64,000 nucleotides of DNA from Sphingopyxis sp. (GTDB lineage: Bacteria > Pseudomonadota > Alphaproteobacteria > Sphingomonadales > Sphingomonadaceae). The DNA lies in NCBI RefSeq assembly GCF_016793825.1, contig NZ_JAEULM010000030.1, positions 120,491 to 184,490 on the forward strand, read 5' to 3'. The notes beneath the pieces are model-generated. The model saw only the letters and a list, made by a program, of their open reading frames with translations, was not told the DNA's origin and did no database searches. Below, piece by piece: positions 46,817 to 54,057 of this stretch (positions within the stretch are counted from its first letter, which is position 1; every line of letters starts with the position of its first letter). The position numbers and the translations under genes were made by a program.

Positions 46817-47608
46817 ATGACGACATTTCGGGACAATCTGCTTGCGGGCAAGACGGCATTTGTCGCAGGCGGAACGAGCGGGATCAATCTTGGGATTGCG
46901 AAACGCTTTGCCGAACTCGGGGCCAGGGTGGCGGTCGCGGGGCGCGATCCCGACAAGGCGCAGCGCGCGGCGGACGAGATCGGACACGCGGCGATCGGGC
47001 TGTCCGCCGATGTTCGTGACTATGCGGCGATTCGTGGCGCCATGGAAACGGTAGCCGGCAAGCTCGGCCCGATGGATATCGTCATCTCCGGCGCTGCGGG
47101 CAATTTTCTGGCGCCCGTGCTCGGCATGTCGGCGAATGCTTTTCGGACCGTGGTCGATATCGATCTCAATGGCACCTTCAACGTATTTCGCGGCTGTCAT
47201 GACTTGCTGAACCGCCCCGGCGCCTCGCTGATCGCGATTACCGCGGGGCAGGCGATCAACGCTTCGGCCCTTCAGGCGCATGCCTGCGCCGCAAAGGCGG
47301 GAATCAACCAGCTCATTCGCGTTCTCGCCCTCGAATGGGGGCCGGACGTTCGGGTAAACGGCATCTCGCCAGGACCGATTGCGGATACCGAGGGCATGAA
47401 ACGCCTCGCTCCCGGCGCCGAGGCTCGGCAGGCACACTACGACCGGATCGCGATGAAGCGCTGGGGGAACGTCGCCGAGGTCGCCGAATCGGCAGTCTTT
47501 CTTTGTTCGCCCGCCGCCGGCTATATCACCGGCACGATCCTGGATTGCGACGGTGGCAGTCAGATCGGCGACGCCTCGCGCGGCGACCTGGCCCGCGGCA
47601 TGGCCTGA
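46817..47608 (+). CDS. SDR oxidoreductase, 2,4-dienoyl-CoA reductase-like
   Basis: A 263-residue Rossmann protein with cofactor motif FVAGGTSGINLGIA and VISGAAGNFLAP. The usual YxxxK is replaced by a Tyr-less segment (LQAHACAAKAGINQLIRVLALEWG), and APGPI is present as SPGPIADTEGMKRL; both match the peroxisomal-type 2,4-dienoyl-CoA reductases. It probably removes double bases of unsaturated fatty acyl-CoA (double-bond reduction). ATG 46817 is preferred over ATG 46763. Confidence 0.88.
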   Translation: MTTFRDNLLAGKTAFVAGGTSGINLGIAKRFAELGARVAVAGRDPDKAQRAADEIGHAAIGLSADVRDYAAIRGAMETVAGKLGPMDIVISGAAGNFLAPVLGMSANAFRTVVDIDLNGTFNVFRGCHDLLNRPGASLIAITAGQAINASALQAHACAAKAGINQLIRVLALEWGPDVRVNGISPGPIADTEGMKRLAPGAEARQAHYDRIAMKRWGNVAEVAESAVFLCSPAAGYITGTILDCDGGSQIGDASRGDLARGMA

Positions 47609-47655
47609 TCCGTTTGGCAAAGAAATGCCGCCAGCCTGTTCGGGCCGGCGGCGTG

Positions 47656-47811
47656 TCACCATTGACGCTGCGTCCAGCAACCCATGCAGTCGGTCGCTTC
47701 GGGCGCGAGCGGCTCGCCGCAGCGGGCGCAATTGCCTTCCGGTGTACGTGTTGCGCCGAAGGAGACGAACCGGCGAATGGTTCGCCAGATGAAAATGAGC
47801 GTCTTCCGCAT
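47656..47811 (-). CDS. Small zinc-ribbon protein
   Basis: A 51-residue protein: basic N-terminal helix (MRKTLIFIWRTIRRFVSFGA) and a zinc ribbon CARCGEPL-CMGC. Too small for most gene callers. An upstream in-frame ATG at 47838 is possible. The four cysteines in correct spacing make it credible. Function unknown. Confidence 0.6.
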   Translation of the reverse strand: MRKTLIFIWRTIRRFVSFGATRTPEGNCARCGEPLAPEATDCMGCWTQRQW

Positions 47812-47906
47812 GTATGGCTGACACCAAATGCTCGCCATCGTGGGAGATGATCGGTCCGAAGTGGACGCGATTGTGAGCTGTGTGGGATGCCATCGGCGAC
47901 AGACGC

Positions 47907-47945
47907 AAAAAACCCCGCTGTCTCGCGGAGAAAGCGGGGTTTTTT
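47907..47945. terminator. Strong bidirectional terminator
   Basis: A6 (47907-47912), stem CCCCGCT (47913-47919) with AGCGGGG (47933-47939), then T6 (47940-47945). It follows the 3' end of tRNA-Val on the minus strand. Confidence 0.9.
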
Positions 47946-47947
47946 AA

Positions 47948-48022
47948 TGGTGGGCGTGGCAAGGATTGAACTTGCGACCCCTGCGATGTCAACACAGTGC
48001 TCTACCACTGAGCTACACGCCC
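47948..48022 (-). tRNA. tRNA-Val(GAC)
   Basis: A 75-nt tRNA with encoded CCA. Acceptor GGGCGTG pairs with CACGCCC; the D-arm is AGCTCAGTGGTAGAGC; anticodon GAC (plus strand gtc at 47988-47990) is in loop TTGACAT; T-loop TTCAATC. It reads GUC/GUU. Confidence 0.97.
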
Positions 48023-48093
48023 ATCCCTTGGGGTGACGCGCCCCCTAAATGGCTCCGCGCGGCTTGGCAAGCCCTTCGCGCGGAGATGCGGCG

Positions 48094-48471
48094 TTATTGT
48101 TGGCTCGACCGGTCCGCGCGACCGAACATATTGTCGACTTCGCGCACCAGATCCTTGAGGTGGAAGGGCTTGGACAACAGCTTCGCCTGCGGCACATTTT
48201 CCTCGGCGCGAAGGGAAACGGCCGCAAAACCGGTGATGAACATCACCTGCGTCTGCGGAGCGACCTTGGCGGTGTGCTGCGCAAGTTCGATGCCATCCAT
48301 CTCGGGCATCACGATGTCGGAAAGCAGGAGGTCGAACGTCCCCGAGTCGATATAGGGGACCGCCGCGGTGCCGCGATCGACCGCGGTCACATGATAGCCG
48401 GCGCTGGTCAGTGCCCGCGCCAGATACTCGCGCATCACGTCATCATCTTCCGCGAGCAAAATGCGAATCAT
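48094..48471 (-). CDS. cpdR: Cell-cycle response regulator CpdR
   Basis: A 125-residue single-domain receiver. Acidic pocket AEDDD (residues 8-12), phospho-Asp52 in LLLSDIVMPEMDG, Thr in FITGFAA and Lys in LLSKPF. No output domain. In alphaproteobacteria CpdR is controlled by the CckA-ChpT phosphorelay and primes ClpXP for substrate delivery. ATG 48471 gives the canonical MIRILLAEDD. Confidence 0.9.
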   Translation of the reverse strand: MIRILLAEDDDVMREYLARALTSAGYHVTAVDRGTAAVPYIDSGTFDLLLSDIVMPEMDGIELAQHTAKVAPQTQVMFITGFAAVSLRAEENVPQAKLLSKPFHLKDLVREVDNMFGRADRSSQQ

Positions 48472-48612
48472 GTCGAAATACGCCCCCCTGGTCCCTCGTG
48501 ACGCCGGTTCCGTCGGCATCACTGAATATGGTAAAGTCGCCGTATAGCGTCAGAGATTTAACAAATTCCCGCGCCGCTGGATTCATCGCGCCTTTTTTGC
48601 CACGTTGCGGCG

Positions 48613-49488
48613 ATGTCGCGTCGCACCATCTCGCCAGCCGCTGTTGCTGTCAACCGGCCCGTGAGGCGAAGTCCCGTCGTTGTATCCGTGCCGCATGCGG
48701 GTCGCGTTTATCCGCCCGAGATATTGGCTGCCGCTCGCGTGGCGCGCGCGGATCTCGAGCGCCTTGAAGATGGATGGTGCGATCTGATTGCCGCCGGTGC
48801 CGATAAGGCGGGCGCCACGGTCGTCGCGGCGCTTTGGGCTCGCGCCGTTGCCGACTGCAACCGCGGGGAAGGGCAGATGGCACCCGGCGAAGTCGCGCCG
48901 GCACTGAGGTCGCAGTTTTCGGCGCCGGGGCGCAAGGAACGTGCAGGACTCGGCGTCGTGCCCACCCGGCTGGCCGACTGCGGACCGCTCTGGAAGCGGC
49001 CAATCGACCGGGCCGCACTCCATTGGCGGCTCGAATCGCTGCATCGTCCCTATCACACCGCTCTCGCTGAGGAACTGGCGGCCGCGCGTGAAGGCTTTGG
49101 TTATGCGATACTGATCGATCTTCACAGTATGCCGCCAATTCCGCCAGGGCAGAAGGGGCATGGCGCGCGCGTAGTGATCGGGGATCGTTTCGGAACCACC
49201 GCGGGCGATGGCCTTGTCGAAATGGTGGCAGAGGCTGCGGCGCGTCTTGGCGAGCCCATATCGCGAAATCAACCGTATGCCGGCGGCCATATCGTTCGTA
49301 CGCATGGCAAGCCTGCCGATGCGGTTCACGCGGTACAGATCGAAATCGACCGCACGCTCTACCTCAACCCGGACCGGTCGCCCGATGTCGAGCGTCTTGC
49401 GCGATTGAGCGGCTGGTTTGCGGACCTTATCGCCGATGCCGTGGCGTTTCGCGATCGCCCCGAAACCCTGCCGCTCGCAGCCGAATAA
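48613..49488 (+). CDS. N-formylglutamate amidohydrolase family protein
   Basis: A 291-residue zinc hydrolase-like protein: VVSVPHAGRVYPPEIL, ADCNRGEGQ, RPYHTALAEEL, AILIDLHSMPP, RNQPYAGGHIVRTHGKP and VQIEIDRTLYL. The family includes HutG-type deformylases of histidine breakdown, but no hut gene is nearby. It is the last chromosomal gene before the prophage. Confidence 0.88.
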   Translation: MSRRTISPAAVAVNRPVRRSPVVVSVPHAGRVYPPEILAAARVARADLERLEDGWCDLIAAGADKAGATVVAALWARAVADCNRGEGQMAPGEVAPALRSQFSAPGRKERAGLGVVPTRLADCGPLWKRPIDRAALHWRLESLHRPYHTALAEELAAAREGFGYAILIDLHSMPPIPPGQKGHGARVVIGDRFGTTAGDGLVEMVAEAAARLGEPISRNQPYAGGHIVRTHGKPADAVHAVQIEIDRTLYLNPDRSPDVERLARLSGWFADLIADAVAFRDRPETLPLAAE

Positions 49489-49518
49489 AAAACCACCTCG
49501 TACCGGAGTACGAGGTGG
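49487..49518 (-). terminator. Terminator facing the prophage
   Basis: Perfect 11-bp stem CCACCTCGTAC (49493-49503) with GTACGAGGTGG (49508-49518), loop CGGA. The T-run (as A6 at 49487-49492) is on the left, so it works for leftward transcripts, that is, transcription coming out of the prophage side. Confidence 0.8.
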
Positions 49519-49655
49519 CCAGGGTCCAGGGAGGACGCGCCCACGTCCTGCGACGGGGCACTGGCCGTGATGGAAAGGGGGAAAACCACGACGGCGTACG
49601 GACAATCTAGGCATTGTCGGCCGGCGTTACAAGGTCTGATAATTGCAAAAGATAC

Positions 49656-49700
49656 TGGTCGGGGAGAGAGGATTCGAACCTCCGGCCCCTGCCTCCCGAA
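49656..49700 (-). other. Attachment-site scar: 3' fragment of tRNA-Pro(CGG)
   Basis: Read on the minus strand this is a tRNA from the anticodon loop (TTCGGGA, anticodon CGG) through the 3' anticodon stem GGCAG, T-arm GGAGG-TTCGAAT-CCTCT, acceptor strand CTCCCCG, then ACCA. The 5' half (acceptor CGGGGAG, D-arm, 5' anticodon stem) is missing on the right, where phage DNA starts. This is what remains of the host tRNA when a phage restores the full gene at its far end. About 150 bp between the terminator (49518) and this point hold no gene that I can see. Confidence 0.85.
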
Positions 49701-49841
49701 AACGATGATCGTCGCCATACTGGCGCGAATCCGTCACTCAATTTCGGTTTTGCGCCCCTCCGATCGCATATGTTCGCGATTCGTCTCACTTCAAGGTTCA
49801 AACCGAACTTAGGAGCACTGTTCCACGGTCGGGTCGCTCTG

Positions 49842-49919
49842 ATGCACATCGACCCCGGCGACTTCACCCCCGAAGCCCTGAAGGCGTTCGCGCACCCCGC
49901 CCCCACAGGTGCAGCATGA
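49842..49919 (+). CDS. Possible small leader ORF
   Basis: A 25-codon frame starting at ATG 49842, ending in an ATGA overlap with the next gene. It has no good ribosome binding site. The frame is open further back through the tRNA fragment, which is not coding. It may be only a coupling leader. Confidence 0.25.
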   Translation: MHIDPGDFTPEALKAFAHPAPTGAA

Positions 49920-50242
49920 CCACCAATGACCGCACGGGGGCGACGCCGGGGCCTTGGATCGCGACAGAGCGCTGTGGATACCATGAAATCCTAGCCCCTG
50001 ACGATGGCTGCGAGTGGTACGGGCGCCCAAATATGCACGCCGTTGCGTACTGCGACACGGAAATTGACGAAGGTGAACAGGAGGCCAACGCCCGCCTGAT
50101 AGCGGCGGCACCTGCTTTGCTTAGCCAACTGCAATACGCGGTAAAACTGCTCGGCGCATTCCCGGCGTTGGGTGGCACAGCCCAAGTCCAGTCGATGCGC
50201 GCCGCCATCGCCCAAGCCACCGGAGGCCACCATGATCTATGA
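49916..50242 (+). CDS. Phage early protein (NARLIAAAP type)
   Basis: A 108-residue protein. TPGPWIATERCGYHEI near the start and EQEANARLIAAAPALLSQLQYAVKLL later match a pattern common in phage early proteins of unknown role. It overlaps the next gene by 11 nt. Confidence 0.75.
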   Translation: MTTNDRTGATPGPWIATERCGYHEILAPDDGCEWYGRPNMHAVAYCDTEIDEGEQEANARLIAAAPALLSQLQYAVKLLGAFPALGGTAQVQSMRAAIAQATGGHHDL

Positions 50243-50411
50243 TCGCGTCTGGCGCTGGCGGGTCAACCTTCCCGAACGTCATGGCCAGCTTTGCCGGATC
50301 GTCGCGCGCGGCAAGATGAATAGCTGCCAGATCGAATTCGAGGACGGCGAGCGCCACATCGTTTCGCGCAATGCAATCCGTAAGATCGCCGGAGGCCACC
50401 ATGAGCGGTGA
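50232..50411 (+). CDS. Small phage protein, SH3-like
   Basis: A 59-residue basic protein, RVNLPERHGQLCRIVARGKMNSCQIEFEDGERHIVSRNAIRKI; its alternating beta pattern suggests an SH3-like fold (inference). GGAGG 6 nt before ATG 50232. The same GCCGGAGGCCACCATGA-like block precedes the next gene. Confidence 0.65.
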   Translation: MIYDRVWRWRVNLPERHGQLCRIVARGKMNSCQIEFEDGERHIVSRNAIRKIAGGHHER

Positions 50412-50592
50412 GCGGGGCGACCTTAAAGCACTGGTAGAGAGAATAGAGGGGGCGCGTTTGGGGGTAGCCGAGAGCTACCAACCGTGTCTCGATCCCAATG
50501 TTGTCGTCGTGGATCGACGTGCGCTCGACAAGCTTCTTGCCGCCACAACAAGTCTCCGTGCCCGTATCTTAAAAGGATCTGATGATGAGTGA
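50401..50592 (+). CDS. Small phage protein, hypothetical
   Basis: A 63-residue protein with helical ends (DLKALVERIEGARLGVAESY, RRALDKLLAATTSLRARIL). ATG 50401 has GGAGG upstream in the same context as the preceding gene. The pattern ALVERIE resembles other phage early proteins. No function known. Confidence 0.65.
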   Translation: MSGERGDLKALVERIEGARLGVAESYQPCLDPNVVVVDRRALDKLLAATTSLRARILKGSDDE

Positions 50593-51040
50593 TCGTGATG
50601 CGCGGGCGTTGCCTGCGGCCCGCGCCGCTACGGCTTCGCCGCCGAGTCCTTCGGTCTCGGGCATAGCTGGCATCGCCAACGCGGAAGATGCGTTGCGATG
50701 CCTGATCCGCTTTCTTGAAGCCGACAGCGGCTCATCGAATGCCGTGCTGCGCGCCGCTGAGATTGCGAGCGCGGCCCTTCCGCCAGAACCCGATGAGCCT
50801 CTCGAGAGTGTCGTTTTCTGGGCCACCGACTTTGGCATCTACGGTCGCGTGTCGATTACGCTTCCCGTGAACAATGGCGGAGACGAACAATTTGACGCCG
50901 ATTTTGAGGACGCGATGGCTTTCGTGAAAGCCGTTGTTGGACGTCGGAAACTCGCCCGACGAAGGAACCCACCCATGACCACTGAACCAACCAAGGAGAT
51001 GATCGCGCTGGCGAGGGAGTGCGCGGAACGCCATGGCTGA
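50582..51040 (+). CDS. Phage hypothetical protein
   Basis: A 152-residue protein: an Ala/Ser-rich N-terminus, a helix-strand middle (EDALRCLIRFLEADSG) and a short acidic-to-basic C-terminal region. It overlaps the previous gene by 11 nt and the next by 8. AAAAGGA precedes the ATGATG start. No recognised domain. Confidence 0.65.
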   Translation: MMSDRDARALPAARAATASPPSPSVSGIAGIANAEDALRCLIRFLEADSGSSNAVLRAAEIASAALPPEPDEPLESVVFWATDFGIYGRVSITLPVNNGGDEQFDADFEDAMAFVKAVVGRRKLARRRNPPMTTEPTKEMIALARECAERHG

Positions 51041-51395
51041 CCTGATCGAACTGCCGCAGCGCTGCACCTGCGCCGAAGTTCTTGGCGAAGACCCGAACTG
51101 TGACCTGCACGGTGTCGCGACCGAGTGGGCGCTTGAAAACATCCTGCCTCGCGATTGGCAGGAGATGGTTTTGGAGCAAGCCGCAGAACTGGAGAAGCTG
51201 GCTCCGCTCGCAATATCCCTGCAAGCGACTGCGGAAGCGGCGGCGCATAGCGCCAGCGAACTCACCGCGCTTAGGGAGCGGGTGGCGGAGTTGGAGGGTG
51301 CCTTGTACGATATCGCGCACTGCCACGAAACTCCCGGTGCAATGCGCGAAAAGGCCCGCGCCCTCCTCGCCCAACAAGGAACGGGACATGCGTGA
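51033..51395 (+). CDS. Phage hypothetical protein with Cys motif and coiled coil
   Basis: A 120-residue protein. An N-terminal CTC-x9-C-x-LH motif (RCTCAEVLGEDPNCDLHG) may bind zinc; residues 50-100 form a likely coiled coil (ELEKLAPLAISLQATAEAA, ELTALRERVAELEGAL). Such chimeric small proteins are common in phage early regions. Confidence 0.65.
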   Translation: MADLIELPQRCTCAEVLGEDPNCDLHGVATEWALENILPRDWQEMVLEQAAELEKLAPLAISLQATAEAAAHSASELTALRERVAELEGALYDIAHCHETPGAMREKARALLAQQGTGHA

Positions 51396-51555
51396 TCCGG
51401 TATTCACGACGCGGGAGGAATTGGAGGCTTGGGAGGAAACGCTGTGTTCACGATCCTACCTCGACAACCCCCGACATGGGCACATCCCGTTCGTGATCCA
51501 GCGCGTCCGAGCCGCCCACGCCCATCTACTCAACCAGGAGAGCGATAATGGATAA
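51388..51555 (+). CDS. Small phage protein, hypothetical
   Basis: A 55-residue protein, MRDPVFTTREELEAWEETLC at the start, then IPFVIQRVRAAHAHLLNQ. ATG 51388 follows GGAACGGGAC and overlaps the previous gene by 8 nt. No function known. Confidence 0.6.
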   Translation: MRDPVFTTREELEAWEETLCSRSYLDNPRHGHIPFVIQRVRAAHAHLLNQESDNG

Positions 51556-51802
51556 GCCTGACGAGCTGGCGGCACCGCAATATGCGGGGTTTGCGCCGTG
51601 CCCCACTTGCAGGCAATACAGCCATAGCCTTGGTGACGACGCGCTGGCGAAAGCTTACATGCACTTCGAGATGATGACTGCGCATCCGGTACGCGGTCAC
51701 CCGATGGGGCATGTTTACGACGACACGACCCGCGATGCCGCGCAAGTGCTCATGGCTGCCGCCCGCGCCGCCCTCTCTGCCGCAGGAGGTGGGGATGAGT
51801 GA
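51548..51802 (+). CDS. Small phage protein with CxxC
   Basis: An 84-residue protein with FAPCPTCRQY near the N-terminus and helical DDTTRDAAQVLMAAARAAL at the end. Overlaps both neighbours by 8 nt. AGGAGAG precedes ATG 51548. No function known. Confidence 0.62.
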   Translation: MDKPDELAAPQYAGFAPCPTCRQYSHSLGDDALAKAYMHFEMMTAHPVRGHPMGHVYDDTTRDAAQVLMAAARAALSAAGGGDE

Positions 51803-52229
51803 TCCTGATACGCTGGTCGATCGCCTGCTTGGCTTCACCTATGATTGGAACGGCTCTGAGATGGCAGACGAGGCGCCCGCGCTGACTGAGGTTAATTGCG
51901 GCTTGCTTCGCGAGGCAGCGCTGCGGATTCGCCAGCTTGAGGGGGTTGGCGGGCAACCGGGATCCCCCAGTCCAAACCCGCCGTCAGCATCATATCAGGC
52001 GCGCGATCCGGTAGCAATGGAGCGAGCGCGACCGAAGTTGCGTTCAGGCGGCTATGTTGGCTTCCCCCGCGACGGGGAACGTGTCTGCGAGACTTGCGAA
52101 GGGACGGGCCACAATCTCGAACGCCAGCGCGACCGATGGGCTGGCTGCGACGTCTGCGAGGGAACTGGCGTCCTGCCTATCACCGATCCGACCAGCAAAT
52201 GGGCGGGAAACCAGATCGGCGAACTCTGA
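51795..52229 (+). CDS. Phage protein with DnaJ-type zinc motif
   Basis: A 144-residue protein. The C-terminal part carries two CxxCxGxG motifs (VCETCEGTG and GCDVCEGTG), as in the DnaJ zinc-finger domain, which suggests binding to unfolded protein or RNA. AGGAGG precedes ATG 51795. Confidence 0.68.
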   Translation: MSDPDTLVDRLLGFTYDWNGSEMADEAPALTEVNCGLLREAALRIRQLEGVGGQPGSPSPNPPSASYQARDPVAMERARPKLRSGGYVGFPRDGERVCETCEGTGHNLERQRDRWAGCDVCEGTGVLPITDPTSKWAGNQIGEL

Positions 52230-52230
52230 C

Positions 52231-52410
52231 GTGAAAGACCGCCTCGTCGCACTCGCACGCGCCGGCGGCTCGCTTCCTTGGGGTAGGTCGGATCCGGCCC
52301 TCCTCGAAAAGCGCCTGATCCGAAAGTACCGCGGGTCATTCGGAGAGGAATACGCCGATCTGACGGGGCGGGGGATGGCCGAGGCGCAGAGGATATTGCG
52401 CAAGGGGTAA
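52231..52410 (+). CDS. Small basic phage protein
   Basis: A 59-residue basic protein from GTG 52231 (KDRLVALARAGGSLPWGRSD, LEKRLIRKYRGSFGEEYADL). No clear ribosome binding site, so it may depend on coupling to the previous gene, which ends 1 nt before. Function unknown. Confidence 0.5.
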   Translation: MKDRLVALARAGGSLPWGRSDPALLEKRLIRKYRGSFGEEYADLTGRGMAEAQRILRKG

Positions 52411-52440
52411 GTGCCGGTCTTTCCCGACTGCCAGGCCGCC

Positions 52441-52545
52441 CTTACCGAAGGGCATAACGTCGCAAGCGACGGCGGGACTTGAATCCGCGCTCTACCAAGT
52501 CTCGGCCAACGAGCCGGAATTGAACCGGCGTTCTCGAAATCAGTA
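52441..52545 (-). other. tRNA-remnant-like hairpin block
   Basis: Read leftward it contains two T-arm-like hairpins: GCCGG-TTCAATT-CCGGC (plus 52513-52529) and GCGGA-TTCAAGT-CCCGC (plus 52472-52488; one mismatch). Between them is ACTTGGTAGAGC, a D-arm-like sequence joined directly to the second T-arm. A CGTCGC-TT-GCGACG hairpin follows (52458-52471). No complete tRNA with an anticodon arm can be folded. The 400 bp from 52411 to 52811 hold no gene. Confidence 0.45.
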
Positions 52546-52721
52546 GCGCCAATGATCGGGAAGCGCAATTCGCGCGCTCGCTTCAGTCAATCTCCAACTA
52601 CAAACTGTAGCATGCTCGAAAACATGGGGCCGGTGTCAAAAAGGCGGTTCCTCAGCGCATCCTCTTTATCATTCTACGAGGTAGGACCCGCAGTTTTCTG
52701 CCGTTTTCCCGCATTTTTTTC

Positions 52722-52749
52722 TTGCAATTTGTTTCGGCGCGCATAGATT
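52722..52749 (+). promoter_or_regulatory. Likely promoter of the hammerhead-containing operon
   Basis: TTGCAA (52722-52727), 16 bp, TAGATT (52744-52749), after a T-rich tract. It lies in the only large gap upstream of the run of genes from 52812 to 56653. Confidence 0.5.
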
Positions 52750-52811
52750 GCCCCTTGTCGCAAGCGCGACCGACTAGCCCCCGTAAGGGGCCTTGTATGA
52801 AAGGACGCATT

Positions 52812-53012
52812 ATGACCCGCGTGGAATATATCACCGTGACCCTTGACCGCGTCGACGCGCAGGGCCGGCCCTTCCAATCCCTTATCCATATCGGCCCCGA
52901 TGGGTGGAGCCAGTCAGGCGACGACCTGGGCGACACCCGCGACATCGCAGAAGCTATCTTTGAGGCGTGCGCCGACGAGCTGGACGCCGAGAGCGAGGAT
53001 TGCACAGCATGA
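52812..53012 (+). CDS. Small phage protein, hypothetical
   Basis: A 66-residue acidic protein with a beta-rich start (TRVEYITVTLDRVDAQGRPF) and helical end (DIAEAIFEACADELDAE). AAAGGA 6 nt before ATG 52812 favours this start over ATG 52797. First gene of the hammerhead operon. Confidence 0.65.
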   Translation: MTRVEYITVTLDRVDAQGRPFQSLIHIGPDGWSQSGDDLGDTRDIAEAIFEACADELDAESEDCTA

Positions 53013-53188
53013 GCCGCTACCTCATCGGTGCCCTGTTCGGCGCTTCGCTCATCCTCTCGCTGCAGGCCTCGTTCTCGCCCCCCATGCCAACCCTAATCGG
53101 CCACGAGTGCGAGGGCTCGGGCGGCGACCTGTGGGCCATGGATGCTCGCGACTTCCCCCGCTGTGACATGATTGAGGAGAACCGCTAA
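53009..53188 (+). CDS. Small membrane or secreted phage protein
   Basis: A 59-residue protein with one hydrophobic segment (YLIGALFGASLILSLQASF) and two cysteines in the C-terminal part. ATGA overlap with the previous gene; TAATG overlap with the next. Could be membrane-anchored. Confidence 0.6.
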   Translation: MSRYLIGALFGASLILSLQASFSPPMPTLIGHECEGSGGDLWAMDARDFPRCDMIEENR

Positions 53189-53412
53189 TGTCCGCTCAGC
53201 TTGAGGCCATGCTGCAAGAGAGCGCAACGCAGGCCGATCTAGCCCGCATGGCCGCTGGCCTGAGCAAGGGCGCCACGCGCCGCCGCTTCAAGGCCTATGC
53301 CGCTCAGCATCACCGCAACGCCGTTGCCATATCCGATGCGCTCTATGGGCCTGTTCCCGCCGAAATACTGGCCATGTCTGACGAGGAGCTAATCGCCACG
53401 CTTACCGCATAG
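53188..53412 (+). CDS. Small helical phage protein
   Basis: A 74-residue helical protein (QLEAMLQESATQADLARMAAGL, MSDEELIATLTA). Its stop codon G is already the first base of stem II of hammerhead A, so ribosome passage and ribozyme folding would compete at this point. Confidence 0.62.
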   Translation: MSAQLEAMLQESATQADLARMAAGLSKGATRRRFKAYAAQHHRNAVAISDALYGPVPAEILAMSDEELIATLTA

Positions 53413-53473
53413 CCGAAACGCCCCCTAGCGGGGCGTCGTGCGCCAGCTCGCCCGCGGCGCGCCTGATGATGGC
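53412..53473 (+). ncRNA. Type II hammerhead ribozyme, copy A
   Basis: Order: stem II 3' strand GCC (53412-53414), GAAA (53415-53418), stem III (53419-53424 with 53430-53435, closed by A53418-T53436), GTC with cleavage after C53437, stem I GTGCGCC (53438-53444) with GGCGCGC (53456-53462), CTGATGA (53463-53469), stem II 5' strand GGC (53471-53473, one bulged T). All core bases are present. Stem II is inverted (GGC/GCC) relative to the other copies, a compensated change. The next gene starts 23 nt later. Confidence 0.88.
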
Positions 53474-53495
53474 AGGGCCTTTGAAAGACTGAACG

Positions 53496-53963
53496 ATGAC
53501 CAATCTTACCGAAACCGCTCGCCTGTTCGCTAATGCCTTTGAGAGCCGCACGCGCGACAATGGCGACGCGTTCCTTGCTCTAAAGGATGGCTCCCCCGAT
53601 TGGATGACCGACGCGCTCTATAACGCGCATGGGGGGATGCTTCCCGACGATCATTGCTATCGGATGGCGAGCGAAGTGGCCGACGCTTTCGCCGAAACAC
53701 TGGAATATGACGCCGACGCCGATCTTGATGACTGGCGGCACGAATCCATTGACGCGATGGTTAGCGTTTATGACGCCGACCGATTCGCGTGGCTGGCGTC
53801 CAATCTGGCGCGCGCCGAATATTGCGATGAGGCGCGGGGGGAGGGGATGGTTTCCGATGACGCCAGCCTTTCCGACCGTATCGCCGCCGGATGGTATCGC
53901 GAGGCCGAAAGCATCTTCGAAGCAATCCGCGCGGCGATCGAAGAGAACGCCGACGACGAATAA
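53496..53963 (+). CDS. Phage hypothetical protein
   Basis: A 155-residue acidic, helical protein (ETARLFANAFESRTRDNGDAF, RMASEVADAFAETLEYDADADLDDW, WYREAESIFEAIRAAIEENAD). It is flanked by hammerheads A and B, so its coding region would be released as a 565-nt RNA (53438-54002). Confidence 0.65.
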   Translation: MTNLTETARLFANAFESRTRDNGDAFLALKDGSPDWMTDALYNAHGGMLPDDHCYRMASEVADAFAETLEYDADADLDDWRHESIDAMVSVYDADRFAWLASNLARAEYCDEARGEGMVSDDASLSDRIAAGWYREAESIFEAIRAAIEENADDE

Positions 53964-53973
53964 CCCCCTTTCC

Positions 53974-54035
53974 GGCGAAACCGGCGCCAACGCGCGCCGG
54001 TCGCAAGGGCATAGCCGCCCCTTGCCTGATGAGCC
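53974..54035 (+). ncRNA. Type II hammerhead ribozyme, copy B
   Basis: Stem II 3' strand GGC (53974-53976), GAAA (53977-53980), stem III CCGGCGC (53981-53987) with GCGCCGG (53994-54000) closed by A53980-T54001, GTC with cleavage after C54002, stem I GCAAGGG (54003-54009) with CCCTTGC (54019-54025), CTGATGA (54026-54032), stem II 5' strand GCC (54033-54035). Every core base matches the hammerhead consensus. TAGGAGG follows 6 nt later. Confidence 0.93.
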
Positions 54036-54057
54036 TGGCTTAGGAGGAATGAACGTC

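Noticed and set aside
49614-49919. Frame reading WSGREDSNLRPLPPEN through the attachment site
   Set aside because: This is translation of the tRNA-Pro fragment, a common annotation artefact.
50579-50590. CTGATGATGAG before a prophage gene
   Set aside because: It is a start-codon context (ATGATG) without upstream GAAA, stem III or a GTC triplet.
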